Shown piece after piece: positions 1-7,519 of a stretch of 38,032 bases of DNA. The DNA is from Candidatus Uhrbacteria bacterium. Its GTDB lineage: Bacteria > Patescibacteriota > Patescibacteriia > 2-12-FULL-60-25. The translations under genes were made by a program, and so were the position numbers. The stretch is taken from the NCBI GenBank assembly GCA_903918235.1, contig CAIXDN010000070.1, positions 1-38,032 on the forward strand. The letters run 5' to 3'. Each line of letters starts with the position of its first letter. The stretch's first letter is position 1. Under the pieces are notes generated by a model that was not told the DNA's origin, did not search any database, and saw only the letters and a program-made list of their open reading frames with translations.

Positions 1-2
1 CA

Positions 3-293
3 AAAAAGAAGATTGTTTTAGCAGATGCTGGTTCTAAACGGTTGGTGCTGGCGAATGCTCGTAAGGCACAGACGCAACTTGCGAATGTCGTCCGCATGCT
101 TGAGGATGATTGTTATTGTATCGATGTTTTACAGCAGGCATTAGCTGTTCAGGGTCTCTGGAAGGGTGTGATACGGCGTATTTTTAGCAATCATATGAAT
201 ACGTGTTTTACCTCTTCTATGAACGAAAACTCTCAGGATAAACAACAGGCCGTTCAAGAAGTTATTCGCGTGATGGAATTAGCTGATCGATAA
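3..293 (+). CDS. CsoR/FrmR-family metal-sensing repressor (5' partial)
   Basis: This is a small all-helical DNA-binding repressor of the CsoR/DUF156 family, which releases DNA when Cu(I) (or a related metal or reactive compound) binds. The visible ligand pattern is a Cys in 'DCYCIDVL', then 'NHMNTC', matching the family Cys...His-x3-Cys site. The ORF track starts at a TTG (42), but the frame is open to the first base of the window and the residues before that TTG (ending 'SKRLVLANARKAQ') look like the family's usual N-terminal helix. I therefore treat the gene as entering from outside the window. It stops one base before the next ATG, heading a transport operon with a cupredoxin fusion and CopA. 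This supports copper as the signal; the metal itself is inferred from context. Confidence 0.85.
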   Translation, partial: KKKIVLADAGSKRLVLANARKAQTQLANVVRMLEDDCYCIDVLQQALAVQGLWKGVIRRIFSNHMNTCFTSSMNENSQDKQQAVQEVIRVMELADR

Positions 294-294
294 T

Positions 295-1404
295 ATGACG
301 ACTCCTCAAACTCCTCAGGCTTGCGACGTCGCAACAAAACAGTCTTTTGGCTCCAGACTTTGGCAAGCGGTTTTGGCTGTCGCTTTGGTTTGGTTTGCAT
401 GGCGCTTCATGATCTCGCCATTCCTGTTTTTGTTGCCGAGTGCATCCGTTAGTCCTTCTTATGTCGCGATGTTTGTCCTTGGTTTTGTTGCAAGCGTTTC
501 CACGTGTTTAGCATCGACTGGTGCGTTTTTAATTGCGTTTAGCGGAAAGGATGCCAAGAGTGTTGCGATGACGCATGCGGGGCGATTAATTGCTTTTGCG
601 GTTGGAGGTGCTTTGCTTGGTGGTATTGGTCAGAGCATTTCTGTTTCTTCTGGAGTGTATGGTGTGGTTGGGATTGTGCTCGGATTGGTTCTTATCGGCG
701 TTGCGCTTTATCTTTTGGATTTGTTGCCACGTAGCAAGATGCATTTGCCTATGGCTTTTGGACGATTTGCTTATAACGTGGCTGGGAAGCGTGGTAAGGC
801 ACTTCCTCCGCTTGTCGGAGCAGTGACATTCTTATTGCCATGCGGATTTACGCAGGCAGCTCAGGCGATGGCTTTGGCTTCCGGTTCTGCACAGACGGGA
901 GCATTGATGATGGGTGCTTTTGCACTCGGAACATTTCCGGTTCTTGTTGGTTTGAGTTTTTTTGGATCTGTCGTGTCGATGAAGAGTAAGAATTTACAGC
1001 TCGCGACTGGAGGCATGCTTGTGTTGTTTGCTGTTGCACAGATTGATGGCGGACTTACGGTGCTTGGATCGCGTGTGACATTAGATGGTGCGCTCGCTTC
1101 TGTTGGAGGGGCTTTTACGGTGTCGACGGTTGAAGCGGAAGAACAGGTAATTAGTATGAAAGTCGCTTATGGAGCATTTTCTCCAAGTCGATTTACGTTA
1201 AAGCGTGGCGTGCCGGTGCGATGGGATATTGATGGCGTCGATGTTTCCGGTTGTGCGAGTTCTATCGTCGTGCCAACGATGGGGATTAGTCAGGGTTTGG
1301 TTTTGGGAAAAAATCAGATTCGATTTACGCCATCACGCAATGGAACGATTCCTTTTTCCTGCTCGATGGGTATGATTCGCGGTTCATTCCAAGTTGTTGA
1401 TTAA
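295..1404 (+). CDS. TauE/SafE (UreH/DsbD_2-like) membrane protein fused to a C-terminal cupredoxin domain
   Basis: The first ~260 residues form about six hydrophobic helices, including '[15 protein letters not shown]' and '[14 protein letters not shown]', the paired Cys-bearing helices typical of the sulfite-exporter TauE/SafE and DsbD transmembrane family (the COG2836-like branch often found beside copper genes). Residues ~285-369 form a cupredoxin-like beta domain with a 'GCASS' cysteine and a terminal 'FSCSMGM' motif that could hold copper, placed after the last helix and so probably outside the membrane. The gene follows the CsoR-like gene by one base and precedes copA by 4 nt, so the three are probably co-transcribed. 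The likely role is copper handling or delivery at the membrane. What passes through the membrane part is not known, and the copper role is inferred from neighbours and the cupredoxin domain. Confidence 0.8.
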   Translation: MTTPQTPQACDVATKQSFGSRLWQAVLAVALVWFAWRFMISPFLFLLPSASVSPSYVAMFVLGFVASVSTCLASTGAFLIAFSGKDAKSVAMTHAGRLIAFAVGGALLGGIGQSISVSSGVYGVVGIVLGLVLIGVALYLLDLLPRSKMHLPMAFGRFAYNVAGKRGKALPPLVGAVTFLLPCGFTQAAQAMALASGSAQTGALMMGAFALGTFPVLVGLSFFGSVVSMKSKNLQLATGGMLVLFAVAQIDGGLTVLGSRVTLDGALASVGGAFTVSTVEAEEQVISMKVAYGAFSPSRFTLKRGVPVRWDIDGVDVSGCASSIVVPTMGISQGLVLGKNQIRFTPSRNGTIPFSCSMGMIRGSFQVVD

Positions 1405-1408
1405 GTTT

Positions 1409-3553
1409 ATGAAGACGACATTGAAGATTCTTGGAATGCATTGTGCGAGTTGTGCGCTTACGACGGAGCAGGCATTGAAAAAAGTTCATGGCGTGAAAGA
1501 GGCACGTGTGAATTTTGCGAGCGAGCGTGCGACGATTGAGCATGATGAGCATGTTCACTCGGACATGTTGGTGAAAGCGGTTAAGGACAATGGTTATGAT
1601 GCGATGACGGAACATGAAATGCATGAATCCCATACATCGCATCTTTCTCATGCGGGATATATTGATACACGTGGCCTCGTCATTGCTGGAACGCTCGCTT
1701 TGCCATTGGTTGTGAGTATGTTTGTGATGTTGCCGACGATTCTCCTTGCTGTTTGCGCTTGGATTTTGGTCGTTATTATTGGTTGGAAATTTCATGTTGG
1801 CACGTGGAGTGATTTGAAGCATTTTCGTGCGAGCATGGATACGCTTGTGACCGTTGGTACGGGATCGGCTTTGCTTTGGAGTACGTATGCGATGTTTGCG
1901 GGTGGGGATGTGTATTTTGAGATTTCTGGAATCGTTGTGTTCTTTTTGTTGTTAGGGAAGTGGCTTGAGGCACGTCAGCGCATGAAGGCGGGAGAATCGA
2001 TCGAGAAACTGCTCTCGTTGAATACAAAGACAGCGCATCGTTTATTGGAAGATGGAACAACGGAGGAAGTTGATTCTGTAAAACTCAAAATTGGCGATTA
2101 TTGCTTGGTCAAAAGCGGTGAGCGTATTCCGATGGATGGCGTAGTTGTGAAGGGTAATTCCTCCGTTGATGAGTCGATGCTGACGGGAGAATCGGTGCCG
2201 GTTGAGAAGCGTGTGAATGATATTGTGTATGGTGCAACGGTTAATAGCACAGGCTCGTTTACGATGAAGGTGACGGTGAAGCCGGGTGAGTCTGTTTTGG
2301 ATGCAATCGTATCAACGGTTCAACATGCACTTGCCACAAAATCGCCAGTGGAAACGTTCGTTGATCGTGTGTCTGGAATCTTTGTTCCGATTGTTATCGT
2401 TCTTGCGATTGTTACGTTTTGCATTTGGTTGTTTTACATGCAGGTTCCGATGGGAGAGGCGATACGTTATGCCGTTGCCGTGTTAGTTGTTGCTTGTCCT
2501 TGCGCATTGGGACTTGCGACTCCAGCGGCGATTATGGTTGGTACGGGTGCTGGTGCCAAGCGTGGCATTCTTGTGAAGGATGGCTCTGCTCTTGAAGCTG
2601 CGCGGCATGTGAATTTAGTGATCTTTGATAAGACAGGAACGCTTACAGAAGGGAAGCCGACGGTCACGGATGTGATTCCGGCAGAAGGAGTGTTGGAGAA
2701 GGATTTGCTTTCTATTGCTGCTGGTTTGGAGTTGGCATCGGAGCATCCATTAGCGAGTGCGGTTTTATCGGCGGCGACGGAGCGTGGTGCTTTTGTTGCA
2801 TCGGTTGAAGGATTTGAGGTGGTTGTGGGTCAGGGTGTACATGCGATGTATGAGGGTGAAGATATTCGTTTAGGTACAGAGCTGTTTTTGAAGGAGGCAG
2901 GAGTGACATTGCTTGCGATTGATGCGAATCATCTCTCGGTGCTGCGTCATGAAGGAAAGACGGTGATTTTGGTTGCAAAGGGCGGTTTGTATCTTGGGGC
3001 GATTGCGGTACGTGATCGGTTGAAGCCAGATGCAAAGGCTGCGATCAAGGCTTTGCATGATCGAGGAATCCAGACGGGGTTAATTACGGGGGATCATCGT
3101 ATGACAGCAGAGGCGGTTGCAAAGGAGCTTGGTATTGATATGGTCCTTGCGGAAGTATCTCCAATGGAGAAGTCAGATGAGGTAAAGCGTTTACAGCAAG
3201 AAGGGAAAAAGATTGCATTTGTTGGCGATGGTATGAATGATGCGCCGGCTCTTGCGCAGGCAGATCTTGGGATTGCGATGGGAACGGGAACGGATGTTGC
3301 GATTGCAACGGGGCAGATTGTGCTGATGGGTGGTTCACCGCTTAAGGCGTCGGATGCTCTTTGGCTTGCGCGGAGAACGTTTGTCGCGATACGGCAGAAT
3401 TTATTTTGGGCTTTTGCGTATAATGCTGTATTGATTCCTCTTGCGATGCTTGGTGTTGTGAATCCGATCTTTGCTGGACTTGCCATGGCGTTTTCAAGTG
3501 TTAGTGTATTAGCGAATAGTTTGCGCATTTCACGATCATTACGCTCCGTGTAA
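1409..3553 (+). CDS. copA: Copper-exporting P1B-type ATPase CopA
   Basis: This ATP-driven Cu(I) pump sits in the cytoplasmic membrane. From the ATG at 1409 (714 aa) it has one N-terminal heavy-metal-associated domain with 'GMHCASC' (C12, C15), membrane helices from ~residue 85, the actuator 'TGES', the ion-site 'CPC' (~363-365) in a membrane helix, the phosphorylation motif 'DKTGTLTEG' (D407), 'SEHPLA' of the nucleotide domain and '[12 protein letters not shown]'. A single metal-binding domain and CPC make it a P1B-1 copper pump. A His-rich stretch (~residues 68-84) follows the first domain. The ORF track's TTG at 1394 overlaps the upstream gene; the ATG 4 nt after that gene's stop is the better start. 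It belongs to the CsoR/cupredoxin operon and is probably de-repressed by copper. Confidence 0.95.
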   Translation: MKTTLKILGMHCASCALTTEQALKKVHGVKEARVNFASERATIEHDEHVHSDMLVKAVKDNGYDAMTEHEMHESHTSHLSHAGYIDTRGLVIAGTLALPLVVSMFVMLPTILLAVCAWILVVIIGWKFHVGTWSDLKHFRASMDTLVTVGTGSALLWSTYAMFAGGDVYFEISGIVVFFLLLGKWLEARQRMKAGESIEKLLSLNTKTAHRLLEDGTTEEVDSVKLKIGDYCLVKSGERIPMDGVVVKGNSSVDESMLTGESVPVEKRVNDIVYGATVNSTGSFTMKVTVKPGESVLDAIVSTVQHALATKSPVETFVDRVSGIFVPIVIVLAIVTFCIWLFYMQVPMGEAIRYAVAVLVVACPCALGLATPAAIMVGTGAGAKRGILVKDGSALEAARHVNLVIFDKTGTLTEGKPTVTDVIPAEGVLEKDLLSIAAGLELASEHPLASAVLSAATERGAFVASVEGFEVVVGQGVHAMYEGEDIRLGTELFLKEAGVTLLAIDANHLSVLRHEGKTVILVAKGGLYLGAIAVRDRLKPDAKAAIKALHDRGIQTGLITGDHRMTAEAVAKELGIDMVLAEVSPMEKSDEVKRLQQEGKKIAFVGDGMNDAPALAQADLGIAMGTGTDVAIATGQIVLMGGSPLKASDALWLARRTFVAIRQNLFWAFAYNAVLIPLAMLGVVNPIFAGLAMAFSSVSVLANSLRISRSLRSV

Positions 3554-3573
3554 GGGCACAATATATTGTGCCC
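3554..3573. repeat. Perfect 20-bp palindrome after copA
   Basis: GGGCACAATATATTGTGCCC reads identically on both strands and begins at the base after the copA stop. It is followed by CCTAC, a form common in REP-like intergenic palindromes in other bacteria. As RNA it could fold into a hairpin but has no U-run behind it, so it is a poor intrinsic terminator. Whether it is a REP-type element, an operator or an mRNA-stabilising hairpin cannot be told here. Confidence 0.6.
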
Positions 3574-3590
3574 CTACGATAAAATATCCT

Positions 3591-4031
3591 ATGCTTAAAA
3601 AAATTCCTCCTTATCTCTATCCGCTGACATTTTTAATCTCGATGGCTTCCATGGTTGGGAGCTTGTATGCGAGTGATGTGATGCATTTGGCGCCTTGTGT
3701 TTTGTGTTGGTATCAACGCATCACGATGTATCCGATTGTCGTTTTGAGTTTGATTCCGATGGTGAGAAAAGATGAAAAGGCGTATCGCTATATTATCCCG
3801 TTTGCGATTATTGGTGCGGTTATTTCTGCGTATCATACGGTTTTGTACTATGCGGTGAATTGGGGCTTTCGACCTGAATGGACGGGTCCTTGTGTTGCGG
3901 GAGTCTCATGTACGACACGATATTTTGAGTTGTTTGGATGGGTGAGTATTCCTCTGATGTCGTTTTTGTCTCATATCGCTGTGCTTGCTTTGGCAGTGTT
4001 GGCGAGGAAGTTGGGGAAGAAGACTTCTTGA
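3591..4031 (+). CDS. DsbB/BdbC-like disulfide bond formation protein
   Basis: This is a four-helix membrane thiol oxidase of 146 aa. It carries 'CVLCWYQR' (C36, C39), the quinone-side CxxC of DsbB/BdbC proteins, and a second external pair 'CVAGVSC' (C101, C107). Its short length is closer to Gram-positive BdbC than to E. coli DsbB. Such enzymes pass electrons from a secreted thioredoxin-like oxidase (DsbA/BdbD) to quinone; no partner is visible in the window. It lies 37 nt after copA behind a palindrome, so it may share the copper transcript or have its own weak promoter. Several proteins later in the window carry regularly spaced Cys pairs outside the membrane and are plausible beneficiaries. 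Confidence 0.88.
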   Translation: MLKKIPPYLYPLTFLISMASMVGSLYASDVMHLAPCVLCWYQRITMYPIVVLSLIPMVRKDEKAYRYIIPFAIIGAVISAYHTVLYYAVNWGFRPEWTGPCVAGVSCTTRYFELFGWVSIPLMSFLSHIAVLALAVLARKLGKKTS

Positions 4032-4056
4032 CAGGTTAGTCACTTAACCGTAAATT
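4028..4056 (+). promoter_or_regulatory. Promoter for the Fe-S operon
   Basis: TTGACA (4028-4033), a 17-nt spacer and TAAATT (4051-4056). The -35 overlaps the stop of the dsbB-like gene. The spacer holds a small inverted repeat (GGTTA/TAACC), and the -10 lies in a longer palindrome described in the next entry, so the promoter looks regulated. Confidence 0.55.
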
Positions 4057-4084
4057 CCCAGTTACGAGCTGGGAATTTAGTTTT
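4051..4084 (+). promoter_or_regulatory. 11-bp-arm palindrome: operator for the Rrf2 regulator and/or terminator of the upstream gene
   Basis: TAAATTCCCAG and CTGGGAATTTA pair perfectly around a 7-nt loop and are followed by GTTTT, so transcripts from upstream could end here. The 5' arm also contains the -10 box of the promoter reading into the Rrf2 gene, and the expected start point falls inside the loop. That is the expected place for an autoregulatory Rrf2/IscR operator. Both readings are compatible; the operator role is inferred. Confidence 0.5.
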
Positions 4085-4097
4085 GGCTCAATTTTCA

Positions 4098-4499
4098 ATG
4101 AATTCATTGTTTCGCGTTTCCGAGCGCAATCATTTTGGGATGATTTTTATGACTCAGCTTGCGGCTTTGGCCGAAGGTGAGTTTTTGAGTGTGAAGGATG
4201 CGGCAAAGGGGATGGGCATGGCGGAGGGGTATTTGGAGGAGGTTTCTGGGAGTTTGAAGAAGGCGGGATTGGTGGCGGGGCGGCAGGGGCCGGGGGGTGG
4301 GTATCGGTTGGCGAAGGGGGCGGGGGAGATATCGGCGGAGGATATTGTGGTGGCTTTGGAGGGGCCGGTGGTGCTTGTGTCTTGTTTGGAATCGCATGGA
4401 TGCCCGGTGCAGGAAAAGTGTCAGAGTAAGAATTTGTGGGGATTTTTGCAAAAAGATGTGTTGGCGACTTTGCGAAAGACAAAGCTTTCTGATTTATGA
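4098..4499 (+). CDS. Rrf2/IscR-like Fe-S-sensing transcriptional regulator
   Basis: A winged-helix protein of about 133 aa. It has a helix-turn-helix near residues 30-60 ('SVKDAAKGMGMAEGYLEEV'), a wing 'GRQGPGGGYRLAK', and three cysteines C96, C102 and C108 spaced C-x5-C-x5-C, the same spacing as the [2Fe-2S] ligands of IscR. It heads the iscS-scaffold-ferredoxin operon and overlaps iscS by 4 nt (ATGA), so it probably represses Fe-S assembly when its cluster is present. The start is uncertain: the ORF track uses TTG 4083, but the ATG at 4098 is more ordinary; neither has a clear ribosome site. The coding strand is extremely G-rich between about 4200 and 4345, unlike its neighbours. Confidence 0.85.
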   Translation: MNSLFRVSERNHFGMIFMTQLAALAEGEFLSVKDAAKGMGMAEGYLEEVSGSLKKAGLVAGRQGPGGGYRLAKGAGEISAEDIVVALEGPVVLVSCLESHGCPVQEKCQSKNLWGFLQKDVLATLRKTKLSDL

Positions 4500-5710
4500 A
4501 GACAAATAAAATCATCTATTTAGATCATGCGGCGACGACGCCACTTGATCCACGTGTATTGGAAGCGATGCAGCCGTATTTTACGGAGGATTTTGGTAAT
4601 CCTTCTTCTTTCCACTCTGTTGGAATGCGGGCAAAAGACGCCGTTGCGGAAGCGCGTGGAACGGTTGCGCGTTTGCTGGGTGGTCATGAGGATGAGATTC
4701 TTTTTACTTCTGGTGGAACAGAGTCGGATAATTTGGCGGTGATGGGTGTGCCGAGATATTGGCATGAGAAGAATGGAGTGTTACCGCATGTGATCACGAG
4801 CGCGGTAGAGCATTATGCTGTGTTGGAACCGTTGATAGCGATGGATCGGAAGAAGGAAATTGAATTGACGATTGTTGGAGTGAGTCGTGAGGGACAAATT
4901 TCTGTTGAGGAGGTGATGAGCGCGATCAAATCGAATACGGTTTTGATTTCCATCATGACGGCTAATAATGAAATAGGTACCATTCAGCCGATTGCGGAGC
5001 TTGGTCGAGAGATTTTAAAATATCGTAAGTTGCATGCGACGACGTTTCCTTATCTGCATACGGATGCTTGTCAGGCGACGGGATTTTTGGATTTAAATGT
5101 AGAGAAAACGCATGTAGATTTGTTGACGTTGAATGGTTCAAAAATGTATGGACCAAAGGGTGTTGGTGTTTTGTATGTGCGTCGTGGCGTGAAGGTACAG
5201 CCCATGTTTATTGGTGGAGGTCAGGAAAAGAATTTGCGATCCGGAACAGAGAATGTGCCCGGAATTATTGGGCTTGCGAAGGCTTTTGAGTTGGTTCAGG
5301 CGGAGCGTGAAGTAGAGAGTGCTCGATTGAGTACGCTTCGTGATCGGCTTGCGCAGGGTTTGTTATCGATTCCAAAAACCATCTTGAATGGTCATCCAAA
5401 AGAGCGATTGCCAAATAGCGTGAATATTTCTTTTATCGATATTGAGGGTGAAGCGGCGGTGCTTTATCTTGATGCGCAGGGGATTATGGTTTCAACGGGA
5501 TCCGCATGTGCATCGACGTCACTTGATCCTTCTCATGTGATTCTTGCAACCGGACTTTCTTATGAAGCGGCGCATGGATCCATTCGATTTACGCTCGGAC
5601 ATTCTACAACGGAGGAAGATGTCGATTTTGTTCTACGGGTGATGCCGGCGATTGTTGAGCGTTTGCGTTTGATGAGCCCGGCGAATTTAGATATGAAATA
5701 TTTTGCTTAA
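4496..5710 (+). CDS. iscS: Cysteine desulfurase IscS/NifS
   Basis: This PLP enzyme removes sulfur from cysteine and passes it to the Fe-S scaffold. Visible motifs are 'HAATTPLDPRV' at the N-terminus, 'SGGTESDN', the PLP lysine in 'NGSKMYGPKG' (K216) and the active-site cysteine in 'GSACAS' (C338), followed by 'LDPSHV'. The 404-aa length matches IscS-type class V aminotransferases. Its ATG overlaps the regulator's stop by 4 nt, and the scaffold gene follows after 1 nt, giving a tight operon of regulator, sulfur donor and scaffold. IscS also supplies sulfur for tRNA thiolation in other bacteria, which is possible here. Confidence 0.95.
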   Translation: MKTNKIIYLDHAATTPLDPRVLEAMQPYFTEDFGNPSSFHSVGMRAKDAVAEARGTVARLLGGHEDEILFTSGGTESDNLAVMGVPRYWHEKNGVLPHVITSAVEHYAVLEPLIAMDRKKEIELTIVGVSREGQISVEEVMSAIKSNTVLISIMTANNEIGTIQPIAELGREILKYRKLHATTFPYLHTDACQATGFLDLNVEKTHVDLLTLNGSKMYGPKGVGVLYVRRGVKVQPMFIGGGQEKNLRSGTENVPGIIGLAKAFELVQAEREVESARLSTLRDRLAQGLLSIPKTILNGHPKERLPNSVNISFIDIEGEAAVLYLDAQGIMVSTGSACASTSLDPSHVILATGLSYEAAHGSIRFTLGHSTTEEDVDFVLRVMPAIVERLRLMSPANLDMKYFA

Positions 5711-5711
5711 T

Positions 5712-6362
5712 ATGCAAGGAGATGTTATCGCAAAAAAAGAAGATAAAGGGTGGTTCTATACTGATACGGTAAAAGAGCATTTTTTTCATCCAAAGAATTT
5801 TTTGGAGGATGAAGCTGCTTATGGTGATGCGTATCTTGGTATGGTTGGATCTCCGGCTTGTGGTGATGCGATGAAGGTTTATCTCAAGATTGAAAAAGAC
5901 GCGGATGGGCTTGAGCGCATCAAGGATTTTAAGTGGAAAACGTTTGGTTGCGCCTCAGCTATTGCGGCGACGTCAATGCTATCGGTGATGGTAACGGAAC
6001 ATGGTGGAATGTTGCTTGAAGAGGCGTTGAAATTGCGTCCTCAGGACATTATGTTGCGACTTGGTGGATTGCCGGCTCGCAAGATTCATTGTTCAGTGCT
6101 TGGTGATAAAGCGTTGCGTAGCGCGGTGAATGATTATTATCGAAAGAGTGGTCAGATCGATAAGATTTCATTGGAAGCGGGACGTGTGATCGACCATGTC
6201 TTAAAGATTACGGATCACGACATTGAGGAGGCGGTTCTTGAAGGAGCGGATACATTAGAAAAGGTTCAAGCTCGGACAAAGGTTGGAACAGGGGATCCTT
6301 CTTGTATTCCAGAAGTCGAGAATCTTATTCGGTTTTACAAAGAGAAGTATTTTGGGGCATAA
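5712..6362 (+). CDS. IscU/NifU-like Fe-S cluster scaffold with a degenerate BFD-like C-terminal domain
   Basis: Residues ~14-150 are an IscU-type scaffold with all key residues: 'PACGDAMK' (C50, D52), 'FGCASA' (C80) and 'HCSVL' (C127). Residues ~155-216 align by eye with the second (BFD-like [2Fe-2S]) domain of NifU: helices of the right length and an ending 'KVGTGDPSCIPEVENLI' resembling NifU's 'GGGCGSCLPEIEDIL'. The CxC of that domain is replaced by 'VLKI', and of the CxxC only C198 remains, so this part should not hold a standard cluster. The third NifU domain is absent. The ATG at 5712 is preferred over the TTG at 5703 that overlaps iscS. It is co-transcribed with iscS and the following ferredoxin. 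Confidence 0.85.
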   Translation: MQGDVIAKKEDKGWFYTDTVKEHFFHPKNFLEDEAAYGDAYLGMVGSPACGDAMKVYLKIEKDADGLERIKDFKWKTFGCASAIAATSMLSVMVTEHGGMLLEEALKLRPQDIMLRLGGLPARKIHCSVLGDKALRSAVNDYYRKSGQIDKISLEAGRVIDHVLKITDHDIEEAVLEGADTLEKVQARTKVGTGDPSCIPEVENLIRFYKEKYFGA

Positions 6363-6369
6363 TCGTTTT

Positions 6370-6588
6370 ATGAAAATTGCTAAAATTGTTGTTGATCGCG
6401 ATCTTTGCATCGGAGCTGCGCCGTGCGTGACAATTGCACCAGGTGTCTTTCAACTCGATGAAGAGAATAAGGCTTACGTTGTTGATCCAAAGGCGGCGGA
6501 TGATGAGACGATTTTGCTCGCAGCGCAATCGTGTCCTGTGCAGGCCGTGCTTTTATATGATGAGGAAGGTAAACAGATTTATCCTTAA
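6370..6588 (+). CDS. Small ferredoxin, probably [3Fe-4S]
   Basis: A 72-aa soluble electron carrier of the single-cluster 'CxxCxxC...CP' type. The motif reads 'DLCIGAAPC' then 'SCP': ligands C13, C19 and C55 are kept, but the middle cysteine is Ala16. Ferredoxins with a non-Cys residue at this position usually carry a [3Fe-4S] cluster. 'APGVFQLDEENKAYVVDP' is the family's conserved core. The ORF track begins at an upstream TTG inside the scaffold gene; the ATG at 6370 is the real start. It ends the Fe-S operon and may supply electrons for assembly, as Fdx does in the ISC system; this role is inferred from position. Confidence 0.85.
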   Translation: MKIAKIVVDRDLCIGAAPCVTIAPGVFQLDEENKAYVVDPKAADDETILLAAQSCPVQAVLLYDEEGKQIYP

Positions 6589-6601
6589 GAAATAAAGAAG
6601 T

Positions 6602-6640
6602 ACGCCCCGGTCCGATGTAAATCAGACCGGGGCGTTTTTT
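6602..6640. terminator. Terminator between convergent Fe-S operon and sensor gene
   Basis: ACGCCCCGGTC pairs with GACCGGGGCGT (11 bp) around a 12-nt loop, followed by a T-run on the plus strand. It lies between the plus-strand ferredoxin stop and the minus-strand stop at 6643, so it may serve both directions. Confidence 0.85.
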
Positions 6641-6642
6641 GA

Positions 6643-7431
6643 TCAGGGTTTGCGCTTGATACGCATTTTGTAGCTGTGAAACTCATCCAGTATTTTTACG
6701 GCCAGTTGCAGACTGCTTTGAGAGTCTGAGGAAAAGAGCGCCGTGATTGCTGGGTTTAGCAGCTCGATGATCTTTAGACGTTCAAGGTTGAAGCGTTCTA
6801 GCTCCTCGCCTTGTTCCTCGAGGATGATCCGTTGAGAGAGGATTTCTTTGCGCTGGCGCAAAACCTCACGAGACAGTTGTCGTCCTTGCGTCTGATGCTG
6901 TTGGACTTCTTCGCGAATTGTTTTTGCGTATTCTTGTGATCGAATGAATCGATCTCGGTTTACGCTGTTTAACGATATTGCCGCTTCTCGAATCAAGGTG
7001 TTTGCAAAGGTCTCGAGAAGAGCGTCACGTTCTTTTTTTATTGCAACAAAGTCGATGACGCGCACGGTGAGATCGGTTTGTGTGACGACGCGCGCGCAGC
7101 GTGTGAGGCCGATGATGTCTGAAACGTTAAGGATGCGTTCGTCGGCGGTAGGTTCTCCGTTCCTTGTGAGCGCAAACTCTACAGCACGGCCAGCCTCGAT
7201 GACGTAGTAGATATTGGAAACGTCTTGTTCGCTGATGACGATTTCTCCGCGAGCAAACCGTTTGATTGGAAGTAGGCGGAGAAGTTTGTCTTCTACTGTA
7301 ATTCCTTGGACTGGAATCTCTACTTTTTTTGTTGGTACTCCTTCAGCTTCAAAGGAGGATGTTTCATCTACTCGTGGTTTTTTTTTGCCTGAAACTACGC
7401 TAAGGTATGATGGTTTTGGCGTATGGCCCAT
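6643..7431 (-). CDS. Cyclic-nucleotide-binding-type (CRP-like sensor) protein with C-terminal coiled coil
   Basis: The middle of this 262-aa protein resembles a cNMP-binding beta barrel: 'LPIKRFARGEIVISEQDVSNIYYVIEAGRAVEFAL' has the layout of the CRP sensor roll, then 'DIIGLTRCARVVTQTDLTVRVID'. The usual ligand signature (GE...RSA) is not clear, so the ligand is uncertain. No helix-turn-helix follows; instead there are long charged helices with a coiled coil (~155-235). It is therefore probably a signalling or structural protein and not a CRP-type transcription factor. The start at 7431 has AGGAGA about 5 nt upstream; the longer ORF start at 7479 directly abuts the -10 box and is unlikely. 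Confidence 0.65.
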   Translation of the reverse strand: MGHTPKPSYLSVVSGKKKPRVDETSSFEAEGVPTKKVEIPVQGITVEDKLLRLLPIKRFARGEIVISEQDVSNIYYVIEAGRAVEFALTRNGEPTADERILNVSDIIGLTRCARVVTQTDLTVRVIDFVAIKKERDALLETFANTLIREAAISLNSVNRDRFIRSQEYAKTIREEVQQHQTQGRQLSREVLRQRKEILSQRIILEEQGEELERFNLERLKIIELLNPAITALFSSDSQSSLQLAVKILDEFHSYKMRIKRKP

Positions 7432-7479
7432 TGTTTCTCCTATAGGTGTGTTTCTGGTTTTTTCTCCAGAGAACATCAA

Positions 7480-7508
7480 AATATACAGGAAAACACCTAT
7501 TTTGTCAA
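7480..7508 (-). promoter_or_regulatory. Promoter for the cNMP-type sensor gene
   Basis: On the minus strand TTGACA (7508-7503), a 17-nt spacer and TATATT (7485-7480): a near-consensus sigma-70-like promoter about 49 nt before the chosen start codon. Confidence 0.75.
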
Positions 7509-7519
7509 TGGATTTGTTT

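Noticed and set aside
4083-6362. Recoded UGA (Gly) as in some CPR lineages
   Set aside because: TGA ends several genes exactly at family-typical lengths (rrf2-like, dsbB-like), so the code is standard.
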